A stretch of DNA of 64,000 bases from Paraglaciecola sp. (GTDB lineage Bacteria; Pseudomonadota; Gammaproteobacteria; Enterobacterales; Alteromonadaceae), in contig JAACSL010000003.1 of assembly GCA_009993955.1 (NCBI GenBank), forward strand, positions 124,001 through 188,000. Direction: 5' to 3'. This document shows positions 11,129 to 20,578 of the stretch, piece after piece. Each line of letters starts with the position of its first letter. Position 1 is the stretch's first letter. The notes below the pieces were generated by a model, which was not told the DNA's origin, searched no databases, and saw only the letters and a program-made list of their open reading frames with translations. The translations under genes and the position numbers were made by a program.

Positions 11129-13474
11129 ATGCCAATAAATACTAATGACGAGCCTTGGGCGATCCGCTTGGCGCAGAAAATCCTGCATTTTGGCACCATG
11201 AAAGCCAGTGTCTTATTTATTGTGGTTACCCTGATTTTTACCTTGGTGGGTTCATACGTGATGCGGATATTGCTGCACGATCGCGCCAACCTCGAAGATT
11301 TTGTTATTGCTATTATTCTGACCATGCTCAGTGCGCCGTGGGTTTTGGTGTTTTTTAGCGAGTTAGTTAAACAATTGGAGCGCTCTAGGGAGCATCTCAA
11401 GGATGCCGTCACACAGTTGGAACGTTTGCGTGCCGAGGATGTGCTGTTAAACCAAACCCTGCAAAACAATATTCAGCAATTGAATTATGAGATTGAGCAA
11501 CGCAAAAACGCGCAACTCGAACGTGAAAACGTCTTTACTGATCTAGAACGCGAGATCAAAGACAAATCTGAAAAAGAACAACAAGCCCTGCGTCTATCCA
11601 CCTTACTGCGTTCCATCATTGACGCTTCGCCAGACTTAATTTATTACCGCAATGAAGAAGGGCAGTTTGCTGGGTGTAACCGTGTGGCTGAACAGATGAC
11701 TGGCAAAACGGAACAAGAGTTGATTGGCCTAACGCCCCACGAAGTGTATGACGAAGAACTGGCTCGCCAAGTGGTGGCCAGTGACCAAGAAGTGCTTGAA
11801 AACAACGTCAGCATTACCGAAGAGCTGTGGTTACGTTTTGCCGATGGCAAACGGCGCTACTTTGAGATGCGTAAAGTACCGTTTTTTGGTGCAGACAATA
11901 CACGTTTGGGTTTACTGGCGTTTGGGCGGGATATTACCGAACGCAAACAAGCAGAAAACGCCATTGCTAAAGCCAGCAAAGACAAGACCGCCTTTATTGC
12001 CACTATCAGTCACGAGTTGCGCACCCCTTTAAATGGCATCGTGGGTCTGAGTCGAATGCTGCGTGATACCAAACTTAACAGTGAGCAATTTGCTTGGGTC
12101 AGCACTATCTATGCAAGCGGTATCACCCTTGGCAACATATTTAATGACATTATCGATCTTGACCGTCTCGATCGCGACCGTCTAGAACTGTCATTAAAAA
12201 CCATTTCCCTGAAAGATTTCACCAATGAATTAGCCAGTATTATTGCTTTGTTAACCGATGACAAAGGCCTAGCGTTTGAGGCCAAAATTAATGAACCCTT
12301 ACCCGCTTTAGTGGAAGCTGATGGCACACGTCTGCGGCAAATTTTGTGGAATTTGTTATTTAATGCCGTCAAGTTCACCCAAAAAGGGCGGGTGTCACTC
12401 ACCGTCAATGCAAATCCCATTGACAGTAACACCAGCATGGTGACCTTTAAAGTCAGTGACACGGGTGTCGGCATCCCCGAGAAAGAATTATCCAAAATTT
12501 TTGCGATGTATTATCAGGTGGATTTACCCGAACACCAAAGCGCCACGGGCACTGGCATAGGCCTGGCCATTTGTCAGCAAATGGTGTCGTTGATGCAAGG
12601 TGAAATCAGCGTCAGCAGTGTGGTAGGGGAAGGCACGTGTTTCACAGTGAAATTGCCGCTGGCCATCAGTAAACGCCCCGTACAATTAGAAGAGTTGCAA
12701 GTGCGTGGTCTGCATATTTTATTGGTAGAAGACATTGAGCTGAATGTCATGGTGGCTAAGGCTTTATTGGAAAAACTCGAACAGCATGTCGATGTAGCCA
12801 TGACTGGCAAAGAAGCCATTGACATGGCCAGAGCCAACAAGTACGACTTAATATTATTAGACATTCAATTGCCAGATATGAATGGTTTTGAAGTAGCCAA
12901 CGTACTGCACGAAGAGGGTTTGGTTGAACAAACTAGCATTATTGCCCTGACGGCCAATGTCATCAAAACCCGCCAAGAATATCTCAATAACGGCATGGAC
13001 GACGTTATCGCTAAACCGGTGAAAAAGAGTCGTATCATAGAAGTCTTTAATAGTTTATTTGGAACACCGGTTTGCATGCCTCATCAACCGCTTGAAGAAG
13101 CACGAGATGACAAGCTTGAAACCATCCTTGATTTAGATTTATTGCAAATGTTGGTGGATACCATTGGCCATGAAATGGTGCGCACCAGCGTAAAAGTGTT
13201 CCAAGAAAATATGCCCGATTATTTGGAAATACTGCAATTGAGCCTCAGTGCCAACGAAAAAGATGAGGTTTGTGCCCAAGCTCATAAGATAAAGGGCGCA
13301 GCTGGTTCAGTTGGTCTGGCGCGTGTGCAAAAAATTGCCAATCGAATTCAACAGGGAGATCACCCAGCTTGGTGGCAAAACGTGCATGATTGGGCCGAAG
13401 AGCTAAACCAAGCAGCCAATCAAGATTTGCAAAAATTAGTGAACTGGCTAGGCCAGCAAGACATTGATGACTAG
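11129..13474 (+). CDS. arcB: Aerobic respiration control sensor kinase ArcB
   Basis: 781-residue tripartite hybrid kinase that senses quinone redox state and phosphorylates ArcA. Layout: two transmembrane helices (about 24-48 and 56-78), a coiled linker, a PAS domain (about 155-275), a histidine kinase with His295 (SHELRTP), an ATPase domain (DTGVGIP, GTGIGLA), a receiver with Asp578 (LLDIQLPD), and an HPt with His719 (AHKIKGAAGS). These match E. coli His292, Asp576 and His717. Cys183 aligns with redox Cys180 of E. coli ArcB, but the partner position Cys241 is Tyr244. Start at the ATG at 11129 by alignment; an in-frame TTG lies at 11066. Confidence 0.95.
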   Translation: MPINTNDEPWAIRLAQKILHFGTMKASVLFIVVTLIFTLVGSYVMRILLHDRANLEDFVIAIILTMLSAPWVLVFFSELVKQLERSREHLKDAVTQLERLRAEDVLLNQTLQNNIQQLNYEIEQRKNAQLERENVFTDLEREIKDKSEKEQQALRLSTLLRSIIDASPDLIYYRNEEGQFAGCNRVAEQMTGKTEQELIGLTPHEVYDEELARQVVASDQEVLENNVSITEELWLRFADGKRRYFEMRKVPFFGADNTRLGLLAFGRDITERKQAENAIAKASKDKTAFIATISHELRTPLNGIVGLSRMLRDTKLNSEQFAWVSTIYASGITLGNIFNDIIDLDRLDRDRLELSLKTISLKDFTNELASIIALLTDDKGLAFEAKINEPLPALVEADGTRLRQILWNLLFNAVKFTQKGRVSLTVNANPIDSNTSMVTFKVSDTGVGIPEKELSKIFAMYYQVDLPEHQSATGTGIGLAICQQMVSLMQGEISVSSVVGEGTCFTVKLPLAISKRPVQLEELQVRGLHILLVEDIELNVMVAKALLEKLEQHVDVAMTGKEAIDMARANKYDLILLDIQLPDMNGFEVANVLHEEGLVEQTSIIALTANVIKTRQEYLNNGMDDVIAKPVKKSRIIEVFNSLFGTPVCMPHQPLEEARDDKLETILDLDLLQMLVDTIGHEMVRTSVKVFQENMPDYLEILQLSLSANEKDEVCAQAHKIKGAAGSVGLARVQKIANRIQQGDHPAWWQNVHDWAEELNQAANQDLQKLVNWLGQQDIDD

Positions 13475-13545
13475 CGTGTGATGCTCAAGGTATTTGACCA
13501 GGAATCATTACACAGCGGCTTGACCTGATGGCACAAAACCATGCC

Positions 13546-14424
13546 TTAGGCTTGAAGCTTTGCGCTGCGGGGGTAAGCTGCAAGCAACACTAAGGCAATG
13601 CCCCCAAGCACCAGTAGGGCAGACACAATAAAGTGCATGGTGACTGCCTCTTGGACAAAAACAATGCCACCTAAAGCTGCCCAAATTGGCACAGATAATT
13701 GGCTAATGGCAGCAAAAGACTTGGGCAATGCAGGCAGAACGTAATACCACACGCTGTAACCCAGTGCTGAAGCCAGTGCGCCTGACATGCAGCTATACAG
13801 AATGCCGCGCCAGCTCGTTTCAAGTTCCCCAACATAAACCATAAGGGCGCCGCCCAGCAGGGCTACAGGTAGCAAACAAATAAAGTTACTGGCAGTGTTG
13901 AGCATCGGTGAGCGAGAACTTGCTCCCTTTACACTGTATAAACCCCAGGCCACGCCCGCTGCGGCCATGTATAAACAATTCACCAGATTTGCTTGGCCCA
14001 GCTTGGGATAAACAAAAAACACCAAACCGCAGAGCGACAGCGCTATCCCGGCTATCTCTAGTTTCGACCATGATTTGCCATTTAAATACGCGATAAACAG
14101 CATGGTAAATTGCACCGCTGAAAAAAGTATTAGGGCACCGTTTGCTGTGCCTAGCTCGATGTAGGCATATGAAAACCCTAGCGCATAGATGAGCAAATAC
14201 ACTGCACTTTGCAGATTGGCATGTTGACGAATTTGTAGCAGGCGATGCTGGTTTTTCCAGCATAAAATCAGCCATAAGGTCAAACCCGCTGACGCTAAAC
14301 GATAAACTGAAAAAGCCAGTGCCGACGTGGCTTCAACATTGAGGGCTAAACGACAAAAAATCGAATTGGCAGCAAAGGCGAACAGTGCGACTAGGGTTAA
14401 CACACTTAACTGAGACTTATTCAT
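13546..14424 (-). CDS. EamA/DMT superfamily transporter
   Basis: 292 residues with ten hydrophobic segments arranged as two five-helix EamA repeats (first Asn-rich SIFCRLALN region near 21; second repeat with AAGVAWGLYSVKG). Members export amino acids, metabolites or drugs by antiport from the inner membrane; the substrate cannot be read from sequence. It starts 12 bases after mgtE on the same strand, so the two may be cotranscribed. It converges on arcB with no obvious terminator between them. Confidence 0.8.
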   Translation of the reverse strand: MNKSQLSVLTLVALFAFAANSIFCRLALNVEATSALAFSVYRLASAGLTLWLILCWKNQHRLLQIRQHANLQSAVYLLIYALGFSYAYIELGTANGALILFSAVQFTMLFIAYLNGKSWSKLEIAGIALSLCGLVFFVYPKLGQANLVNCLYMAAAGVAWGLYSVKGASSRSPMLNTASNFICLLPVALLGGALMVYVGELETSWRGILYSCMSGALASALGYSVWYYVLPALPKSFAAISQLSVPIWAALGGIVFVQEAVTMHFIVSALLVLGGIALVLLAAYPRSAKLQA

Positions 14425-14436
14425 GCAAGCTTGAGC

Positions 14437-15792
14437 TTAAATCAACAACCAAGTTGCGGTGCCTAAAAACGCAAAAATACCCACCACATCTGTGATGGTA
14501 GTGAGTATCACGCTACCGGCAAGCGCGGGATCGATTCGCAATTTTTTCATGATCATGGGTAAAGTCGCTCCTGCCAAACCCGCTGCGATCATGTTAATCA
14601 ACATCGCAAACGCGATAACTGCCCCTAACATCAAATCTTGTTTCCAGATAGCAATGACGGACGCAATTAAGATGGACCAAATAACGCCGTTTAGAAAACC
14701 GATAGCCAGTTCTTTGCTGATTAACCATTTAGCATTGTTCGAGCTCACGTGACCTAAGGCCATACCCCGAATAACCAAGGTAAGGGTCTGATTGCCAGCA
14801 ACTCCGCCCATACTCGGCACTATGGTGTTAAGAATCGCCAATACGGCAAGTTGGTTTAAGGTTGCTTCGAATAAATCACTGACTGCCGCTGCCATCAATG
14901 CTGTAAAAAGGTTAACACCTAGCCAAATAGTGCGTCGCTGGGTACTTTGAATGACGGGTGCAAAGGTATCCTCTTCGTCGTCCAAACCCGCCATACTCAT
15001 CATCGAGTGTTCGGCATCTTCTCGAATAATATCAACCACATCATCAATGGTAATGCGCCCCACAAGATGATTGTCTTCGTTCACTACTGGCGCTGATAAC
15101 CAATCATAACGCTCAAATAAACTGGCCACTTCACTTTCCGGCATCGTGGCAGGAATGGCCTCAGAATTTTTAATCAAGGTATTAACCTTGGTGTCTGGCG
15201 CTGCAGTGACTAACTTGGTTAGGGCCACACCACCGATTAACGTATCGTCGCGGTCAACCACATAAAAGGTATCGGTATTTTCGGGGATGTTGCCTTTGAG
15301 GCGTAAATAACGCAGAAATACTTCTACGGTGATCTCCGGGCGCAAAGTGACAGTATCGGTGTTCATGATGAATCCCGCCGTTTCTTCCCCATAAGACAAA
15401 CCTTGTTCAGCACGATGTCTGTCTTGTTCATCCATCGATGCCAATAAATCTTGGGATACCGCTTCTGGCAGGCTGCTGAGGGTTTCGACTAGGTCATCAG
15501 TGTCCATTTCCTCCAGCGCGTCAGCAATTCGCTCTGGTAACATTTGCCGAATAATGCCGTTACGTACGTCTTCTGACAGTTCTTCGAGCACGTCACTGTA
15601 TAGCTCTGGTTCAATCAGTTGCCATATTTCGGTACGGTTGCGGCTATGACTTGATTCCAATAACAGGGCAACATCGCAAGGTGGCAAAGAGCGCAGCATG
15701 TCTTGCACTTCGACAAACGCACCATCACTCAAGGCAGCATTGATGGCCTGCAACTGATTGTTAGTACTTTTAGCTTCGAAAGTATTTTGCAT
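14437..15792 (-). CDS. mgtE: Magnesium transporter MgtE
   Basis: About 451 residues with the full MgtE order: an acidic N-terminal superhelical domain (DVLEELSEDVR, LPERIADALEEMDTDDLVETL), tandem CBS domains (about 140-265), and five C-terminal transmembrane helices with the pore segment (PSMGGVAGNQT). It is a Mg2+ channel gated by Mg2+ binding to the cytosolic domains. The frame extends to a TTG at 15843, but the ATG at 15792 (MQNTF...) looks more natural; the ribosome site is weak for both. In related genomes ptsO and mgtE are, as I recall, often neighbours; here two opposite-strand tail-like genes separate them. Confidence 0.92.
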   Translation of the reverse strand: MQNTFEAKSTNNQLQAINAALSDGAFVEVQDMLRSLPPCDVALLLESSHSRNRTEIWQLIEPELYSDVLEELSEDVRNGIIRQMLPERIADALEEMDTDDLVETLSSLPEAVSQDLLASMDEQDRHRAEQGLSYGEETAGFIMNTDTVTLRPEITVEVFLRYLRLKGNIPENTDTFYVVDRDDTLIGGVALTKLVTAAPDTKVNTLIKNSEAIPATMPESEVASLFERYDWLSAPVVNEDNHLVGRITIDDVVDIIREDAEHSMMSMAGLDDEEDTFAPVIQSTQRRTIWLGVNLFTALMAAAVSDLFEATLNQLAVLAILNTIVPSMGGVAGNQTLTLVIRGMALGHVSSNNAKWLISKELAIGFLNGVIWSILIASVIAIWKQDLMLGAVIAFAMLINMIAAGLAGATLPMIMKKLRIDPALAGSVILTTITDVVGIFAFLGTATWLLI

Positions 15793-15969
15793 GACGGTGT
15801 AACACGCTTCCTGTGTGATTTTGCCAAGGGACTGGTCGATCAATAAGACATAAAATATTGATTTACCTAAACTAGTTTAATGTAAGCACAATCCTTGGTC
15901 AGTACAAATTTCAATATTCGAGTGAATATCATCATGTGGCTCGTTAAGCGGAAAAAATTCTGTTTACTT

Positions 15970-15977
15970 CTATACTT
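15970..15977 (+). promoter_or_regulatory. Possible sigma-S-like -10 element (CTATACTT)
   Basis: CTATACTT is close to the extended -10 sequence favoured by stationary-phase sigma-S. It lies 28 bases before the tail-tube-like gene, leaving a short leader that includes the AGGAGA ribosome site. No convincing -35 is seen, which sigma-S tolerates. Prediction by eye only. Confidence 0.35.
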
Positions 15978-16004
15978 TGTTCAGCCAAGTACAGGAGACA
16001 GCTC

Positions 16005-16436
16005 ATGCCAAATAGCAGAGTACACGATCATCTACTCGCCAATAAATTTAAAATCGAAATTGAAGGCGTAACACAAGCGTCATTCTCTGCCGTCAGCGGA
16101 ATGGAAAGCACCACCGAAGTCATCCAATACGTTGATGGCGACGATTTGCGGGTAAGAAAGCGTCCTGGACGTACTACCTTTAGCAATATTATTTTGACTC
16201 AAGGCGTGGTAAATACCAAAGACCTGTGGGAATGGTACAAACAAGTCATGGACGGCAAAATCGAACGTAAAGCAGGTTCAATCATTGTTTTAGGGGATGA
16301 TGGCAGTGAGAAGTATCGTTATAACTTCTTTGAGGGCTGGCCCTGTCGCTGGAAGAGCTTAGTGTTGGATGCTCGCAGCCAAACTACGCTGGTGGAAGAG
16401 CTTGAATTAGCCGTTGAGTTTATCGAACGCGGCTAA
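16005..16436 (+). CDS. Phage/eCIS contractile tail tube-like protein (T4 gp19 family)
   Basis: 143 residues that fit the gp19/Pvc1 tail tube family: N-terminal NKFKIEIEGV, the SAVSGMES segment, VIQYVDGD, KRPGRTTFSNIIL, DLWEWYKQV, and a C-terminal VEELELAVEFIERG. Family members stack as hexameric rings to form the inner tube of phage tails and extracellular contractile injection systems. The ATG at 16005 follows AGGAGACAGCTC. The only companion is the next gene; no sheath, baseplate, spike, AAA+ or tape-measure gene is near. It is transcribed against both flanking genes, as an inserted island would be. Whether it still makes a tube, or has another job, cannot be told. Confidence 0.8.
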   Translation: MPNSRVHDHLLANKFKIEIEGVTQASFSAVSGMESTTEVIQYVDGDDLRVRKRPGRTTFSNIILTQGVVNTKDLWEWYKQVMDGKIERKAGSIIVLGDDGSEKYRYNFFEGWPCRWKSLVLDARSQTTLVEELELAVEFIERG

Positions 16437-16454
16437 ACGCGCCCGTCAAGCTCT

Positions 16455-17012
16455 ATGCTCCTCACACAAGCTAAACTTATTAGTCACTTACGTCGGTATC
16501 TGCCTAAAAACATAGAGGTAGGCATGGGGTGTGTGGCAGAAATATCTCGGCAATCTTCGTCACAGTTTGGCCCGCATGTTTTTGTGCAATTTACCCGTTT
16601 TCAAGATACCAGCCATTTATCAAGCATTGACGCCCTGTCTCCGCGGCGACCAAACCTGAATGCACAGTCAACGGGCTACAGCGAACAGCGTCCTGGTATC
16701 GTGCAATTATGTATCGCAGTAGCAAGTTTGGAGGCCAACACCACACAAAAAATCTTGCATTCGCTGATCTCACCCACCCGCTTATTGTTGGACACAGTTG
16801 GGCTTTTGCGTATAAACGAGCCGACAGATAAAACGATTGTGCTTGAGTTTCGCGACTTTGTGCCTGCGTTGCATGAGGTGTCGATGGACTGGATGACGCT
16901 GCCTTGGGGCGGTGTTTATCGCGGTGAATTGATCATGCAATTAAACGGGTATTTGCATACGGATGTGGCAATACCACGTCGTCAACCACGGCGTAAAGGC
17001 AGAACAACGTAG
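16455..17012 (+). CDS. Unassigned partner of tail-tube-like gene, possibly DUF4255/Pvc16-like
   Basis: 185 residues, starting 18 bases after the tube-like gene on the same strand, so very likely cotranscribed. There is no signal peptide or membrane segment. The C-terminus is very basic (RRQPRRKGR). The region PGIVQLCIAVASLEANT with a following helical stretch (QKILHSLISPTRLLLD) recalls DUF4255/Pvc16-type tail terminator proteins, which cap tubes and sheaths, but the similarity is weak and I hold it as a guess based on context. An alternative is a novel protein specific to orphan tail-tube pairs. Confidence 0.5.
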   Translation: MLLTQAKLISHLRRYLPKNIEVGMGCVAEISRQSSSQFGPHVFVQFTRFQDTSHLSSIDALSPRRPNLNAQSTGYSEQRPGIVQLCIAVASLEANTTQKILHSLISPTRLLLDTVGLLRINEPTDKTIVLEFRDFVPALHEVSMDWMTLPWGGVYRGELIMQLNGYLHTDVAIPRRQPRRKGRTT

Positions 17013-17029
17013 TGGGGGATGGCATGCAG

Positions 17030-17059
17030 TGCGCAACAGAACATTGCGTAACAGAACAT
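17030..17059 (+). repeat. Tandem 15-bp repeat (TGCGYAACAGAACAT x2)
   Basis: Two adjacent 15-base units at 17030-17044 and 17045-17059 differ at one base (C/T). They lie just past the tail-like gene pair, between it and the convergent ptsO. Confidence 0.8.
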
Positions 17060-17105
17060 GCTGTATCTGGCGCTAATTTGTTGAATTGTTCTGCAGGGTG
17101 TTTAG

Positions 17106-17381
17106 TTATTCATCTTCATTAAAACGGCCAACGATCAAGGCTTCAACGGCATCCATGGCTGCTGCTGCTTCTTCACCTTCACTGACCACCGTGACTTCTT
17201 TACCTTGATGACTTTCTAACATCATCAGCCCTAATACACTGTTTGCCGATGCTTGTTTGTTGCCCTGATGAATGGTGACAGTGGCAGCGAAATTATTGGC
17301 AAGTTGTACCAATTGGGTAGCAGCACGGGCATGTAAGCCTAACTTATTAATGATCACTAATTTTTTTTCAAGTCTGGGCAT
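17106..17381 (-). CDS. ptsO: HPr family phosphocarrier NPr (nitrogen PTS)
   Basis: 91-residue HPr-fold protein with the phosphorylatable His17 in LGLHARAA, followed by the usual SANSVLGLMML region. In place of the Ser46 region of sugar HPr it has the NPr-type context, and its position after rapZ fits NPr. It passes phosphate from EI-Ntr (PtsP) to PtsN, linking nitrogen status to potassium and envelope control. It is last in the rpoN-hpf-ptsN-rapZ-ptsO series, 28 bases after rapZ. Confidence 0.92.
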   Translation of the reverse strand: MPRLEKKLVIINKLGLHARAATQLVQLANNFAATVTIHQGNKQASANSVLGLMMLESHQGKEVTVVSEGEEAAAAMDAVEALIVGRFNEDE

Positions 17382-17409
17382 GGTGTACTCTATGACATTG
17401 TGGCGTGGC

Positions 17410-18255
17410 TTAGCGATTCAAACCCAAGTGACGAATTTGTACATCGGGGTGGGATTCAGAGAAGGCTTTAGCTAAAGATTCCGCCACATACACTGAACGA
17501 TGCTGACCACCAGTACAACCGATAGCAACGGTCACGTAACTTCGGTTATTGCGTTCTAAGTGGGGCAACCACGTAGCAATTAAGTTTTGAATTTGCCAAA
17601 TAAATTTGGTCACCAAGGGCTGAGAGCCTAAAAACAATTGCACGGGATGATCTAGGCCGGTGAGGTGCTTCAGCTCTGGCTCCCAATGTGGGTTAGGTAA
17701 AAAGCGCGCATCAAACACATAATCTGCGTCTTTAGGAATGCCGTGTTTAAAGCCAAAGGACTCAAATACCAACACCAGCCGCGAACTCTTTTTACCCAGG
17801 ATCCGTTCTCTTACTAACTCAGCCAATTGATGAACCGACAATTGATCAGTATCCAAATACAAATCAGCACGCTCAGCGATGGGAGCTAATAACTGGCTTT
17901 CTGCTTGAATGGCTTCGGCTAAACTTTTGTTTTGCTTCGAGAGGGGATGCAAACGGCGGGTTTCACTGAATCGTTTAACCAGCATGTCGTCGCTGGCATC
18001 CAAGTATAAAATGGTCATATGCCACGTGGCGGGCAAATAATCTAAAATCTCCACTAACTCATGGGGATTTTTTGGCAAGTTGCGCACGTCAATACTCACC
18101 GCTACTTGGTCATACTCGTCTACGACAGTATGGGTGAGCGTGGGTAAAAGATTAACAGGAATATTATCAACACAGTAGTAACCTAGGTCTTCTAAGGCGC
18201 GCAGTGCAATGGATTTACCTGAGCCGGAGCGACCACTGATAATGATTAACTTCAT
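17410..18255 (-). CDS. rapZ: RNase adapter protein RapZ
   Basis: 281 residues, family length. It has an N-terminal P-loop GRSGSGKS (8-15), a Walker B-like strand, and the conserved C-terminal domain with [13 protein letters not shown]. In enterobacteria RapZ binds GlcN6P and delivers the sRNA GlmZ to RNase E, tuning glucosamine-6-phosphate synthesis. Whether this organism has GlmZ is not shown here. The gene starts 1 base after ptsN, implying translational coupling. Confidence 0.94.
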   Translation of the reverse strand: MKLIIISGRSGSGKSIALRALEDLGYYCVDNIPVNLLPTLTHTVVDEYDQVAVSIDVRNLPKNPHELVEILDYLPATWHMTILYLDASDDMLVKRFSETRRLHPLSKQNKSLAEAIQAESQLLAPIAERADLYLDTDQLSVHQLAELVRERILGKKSSRLVLVFESFGFKHGIPKDADYVFDARFLPNPHWEPELKHLTGLDHPVQLFLGSQPLVTKFIWQIQNLIATWLPHLERNNRSYVTVAIGCTGGQHRSVYVAESLAKAFSESHPDVQIRHLGLNR

Positions 18256-18256
18256 G

Positions 18257-18700
18257 TTAACGCATCACTTCAAATAAGGCCTGATTGCTAGCTGCATCAC
18301 GCATGCGCTTGAGGGTATCTTTGTTTTGCAGTTTGTTGGCAATGGCGGCAAGGGTGCCAAGGTGTTCGGTGGTTTGTGCTTCTGGCACTAAAATAGCTAC
18401 AAAGACATCGACGGGTAAACGGTCAATGGCATCGTACTCGATGGGCTGTTGGCTGGTCATCACGACGGCCAGTACATCTTTTAAGTTTTTTAAACGACCG
18501 TGGGGTAGGGCGATACCATTGCCGATGCCAGTACTGCCCATTTTTTCTCTATTCATCAAACTGGCTAACACCGTTGCTTGGTCAATATCAACAATGTGTT
18601 GGCTGGCAACCTGACTGATGAGCTCAAGGATCCGTTTTTTACTGGAGGCCTGAACTGCACTTAGGGTGCAGTCAGGATGGAGCACTTTACTTAGTTCCAT
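18257..18700 (-). CDS. ptsN: PTS IIA-like nitrogen regulatory protein PtsN
   Basis: 147-residue EIIA of the mannitol/fructose type with the phospho-acceptor His67 in GIALPHGR. It is the terminal phosphate acceptor of the nitrogen PTS. In E. coli it controls K+ transport (TrkA, KdpD) and other targets by direct binding. It lies between hpf (14 bases) and rapZ (1 base) in the conserved rpoN cluster. Confidence 0.94.
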   Translation of the reverse strand: MELSKVLHPDCTLSAVQASSKKRILELISQVASQHIVDIDQATVLASLMNREKMGSTGIGNGIALPHGRLKNLKDVLAVVMTSQQPIEYDAIDRLPVDVFVAILVPEAQTTEHLGTLAAIANKLQNKDTLKRMRDAASNQALFEVMR

Positions 18701-18714
18701 GTTTCTTGGGTCAC

Positions 18715-19002
18715 TTAGTGGCGTTTAATCTTTTCCTTGTGCTTAATCACTTGCCTGTCTAGCTTGTCGATTAGCGCATCTATGGCGGCGTACATATCAT
18801 TGTGTTCTGCGTTGGCAAATACTTCTGCCCCATTTAGATGGATAGTGGCTTCGGCTTTTTGACTGAGTTTTTCAACATTGAGTATGACGTGAACGTTGTT
18901 GATGTGGTCAAAATGTCGCTCTAACTTGGTAAATTTACTGTCGACATATTGACGTAATGAATCGGTAATTTCTAAATGATGACCAGTTAAGTTTATTTGC
19001 AT
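18715..19002 (-). CDS. hpf: Ribosome hibernation promoting factor (short form)
   Basis: 95 residues, the short HPF/YhbH form: LTGHHLEITDSLRQYVDSK at the N-terminus, the KLERHFDHI helix and VNL-type strands. There is no long-form C-terminal dimerisation domain. With RMF it promotes 100S ribosome formation in stationary phase by binding the 30S decoding region. A clear GGAAGAGG precedes the ATG. It lies 25 bases after rpoN, the classical location. Confidence 0.95.
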   Translation of the reverse strand: MQINLTGHHLEITDSLRQYVDSKFTKLERHFDHINNVHVILNVEKLSQKAEATIHLNGAEVFANAEHNDMYAAIDALIDKLDRQVIKHKEKIKRH

Positions 19003-19027
19003 ATCGCCTCTTCCTTTTCTAAATTGC

Positions 19028-20509
19028 CTATAACAGGCTCTTACGTTGGTTAGACGGGGGGATCAATAATGATTCCCGGTATTTCGCAATGGTTCGCCGC
19101 GCCACGACTATGCCTTGGTCAGCTAACACCTGCGCAATTTTACTGTCACTTAAGGGCTTACTGGGTTTTTCTGCAGCAACGAGTTTTTTGATCAGGGCAC
19201 GGATGGCAGTGGAAGAGCATTCTCCCCCCGTTTCCGTTGCCACGTGACTTGAAAAAAAGTACTTCAGTTCAAAAATGCCCCTAGGGGTATGCATGTATTT
19301 TTGTGTTGTTACCCGCGAAATGGTTGATTCATGCATATCCACCATTTCTGCGACATCATTTAACACCATTGGTTTCATCATTTCTGGGCCGTGCTCAAAA
19401 AAACCAATTTGTTGCTGCACAATACAGTTTGATACTTTCAACAGGGTTTCATTGCGACTTTCTACACTTTTGATGAACCACTTGGCCTCTTGTAAGTGAG
19501 AACGAATAAATTGGCTATCAGCACTGTTTTTAATGCTTTTGCTCATCGCTGCGTATTGTTGATTGACGTTCAGTTTTGGCAAACTGTCAGGATTGAGCTC
19601 TACCAACCAACGCCCATTTTTTTTGATAACCGATACATCAGGAATAACGTATTCAGGCTCACCAACAATCAAGGCACTGCCAGGTCGTGGGTTGAGGGTT
19701 TGCAACAAGCGCATGGCTTCACGCAGCTCATCTTCCTTGAGCCGTGTTTTTCGCATTAAGGTGCGATAATCTTTGCTGCCAATTAAATCACAGTAATCAG
19801 TGATTAACATTTTGGCTTCCGCCAACCAAGGCGTGTCAGGTGCAAATTGGCGTAGTTGAATCAATAAACATTCTTGAGGGCTGCGGGAGCCAGAGCCAAC
19901 GGGGTCAAACATTTGCACACGTTTAAGGACACACTCGACTTCGTCAAGATCAATGTTCTCATCATGTAAACTGGCCAGTACTTCTTCTGTGCTGATGGTG
20001 AGATAGCCTGATTCATCGATGGAATCAATAATCGCCATGGCAATGGCCATATCGGTGTCACTGAAGTGGGTCAGGCGCATTTGCCAGAGTAAATGTTCTT
20101 GAATATTGTCAGTGGTTTCACCTTGGAAGACTTGGTCATCATCAACACTGACACCACCCGACATAGCCGCAGGGGCAGAAGAAGCGCTGATGTATTCGTC
20201 CCACGTACTGTCTAAGGGTAAGTCTTCAGGAATATCGTTATTTTGCAGGGCGTCGCCGGTTTCAATGGTATCACTGGCAATGTCTACTGGGTCATTTGAA
20301 CCATCAGAGTTGTGATTTGTTTCCAGGGCGCTGTCGCCTGTCGCATTCTCGTAAGGATCAGCGATTTCTAATAACGGGTTGGAATCTAGGGCTTCTTGAA
20401 TCTCTTGTTGAAGATCTAAAGTTGAAAGTTGCAACAGCCTAATAGCTTGCTGCAACTGAGGCGTCATGGTGAGTTGTTGGCTAAATTTTAATTGTAAAGA
20501 GGGTTTCAT
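19028..20509 (-). CDS. rpoN: RNA polymerase sigma-54 factor
   Basis: 493 residues. Region I at the N-terminus is rich in Gln/Leu ([20 protein letters not shown]) and contacts enhancer-binding activators. An acidic region II follows (about 60-125), then the core-binding region and the C-terminal DNA-binding region with the RpoN box [10 protein letters not shown] at about 470-479. It directs transcription of nitrogen, flagellar and other genes from -24/-12 promoters. It lies 69 bases after lptB and begins the rpoN-hpf-ptsN-rapZ-ptsO unit. Confidence 0.97.
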   Translation of the reverse strand: MKPSLQLKFSQQLTMTPQLQQAIRLLQLSTLDLQQEIQEALDSNPLLEIADPYENATGDSALETNHNSDGSNDPVDIASDTIETGDALQNNDIPEDLPLDSTWDEYISASSAPAAMSGGVSVDDDQVFQGETTDNIQEHLLWQMRLTHFSDTDMAIAMAIIDSIDESGYLTISTEEVLASLHDENIDLDEVECVLKRVQMFDPVGSGSRSPQECLLIQLRQFAPDTPWLAEAKMLITDYCDLIGSKDYRTLMRKTRLKEDELREAMRLLQTLNPRPGSALIVGEPEYVIPDVSVIKKNGRWLVELNPDSLPKLNVNQQYAAMSKSIKNSADSQFIRSHLQEAKWFIKSVESRNETLLKVSNCIVQQQIGFFEHGPEMMKPMVLNDVAEMVDMHESTISRVTTQKYMHTPRGIFELKYFFSSHVATETGGECSSTAIRALIKKLVAAEKPSKPLSDSKIAQVLADQGIVVARRTIAKYRESLLIPPSNQRKSLL

Positions 20510-20578
20510 TTACTTCTTATGCTTAGTCCGTGAAGGTTAAGTTAACCGAGCGAAATATCATGTTAAGCCAAAGCCTAA

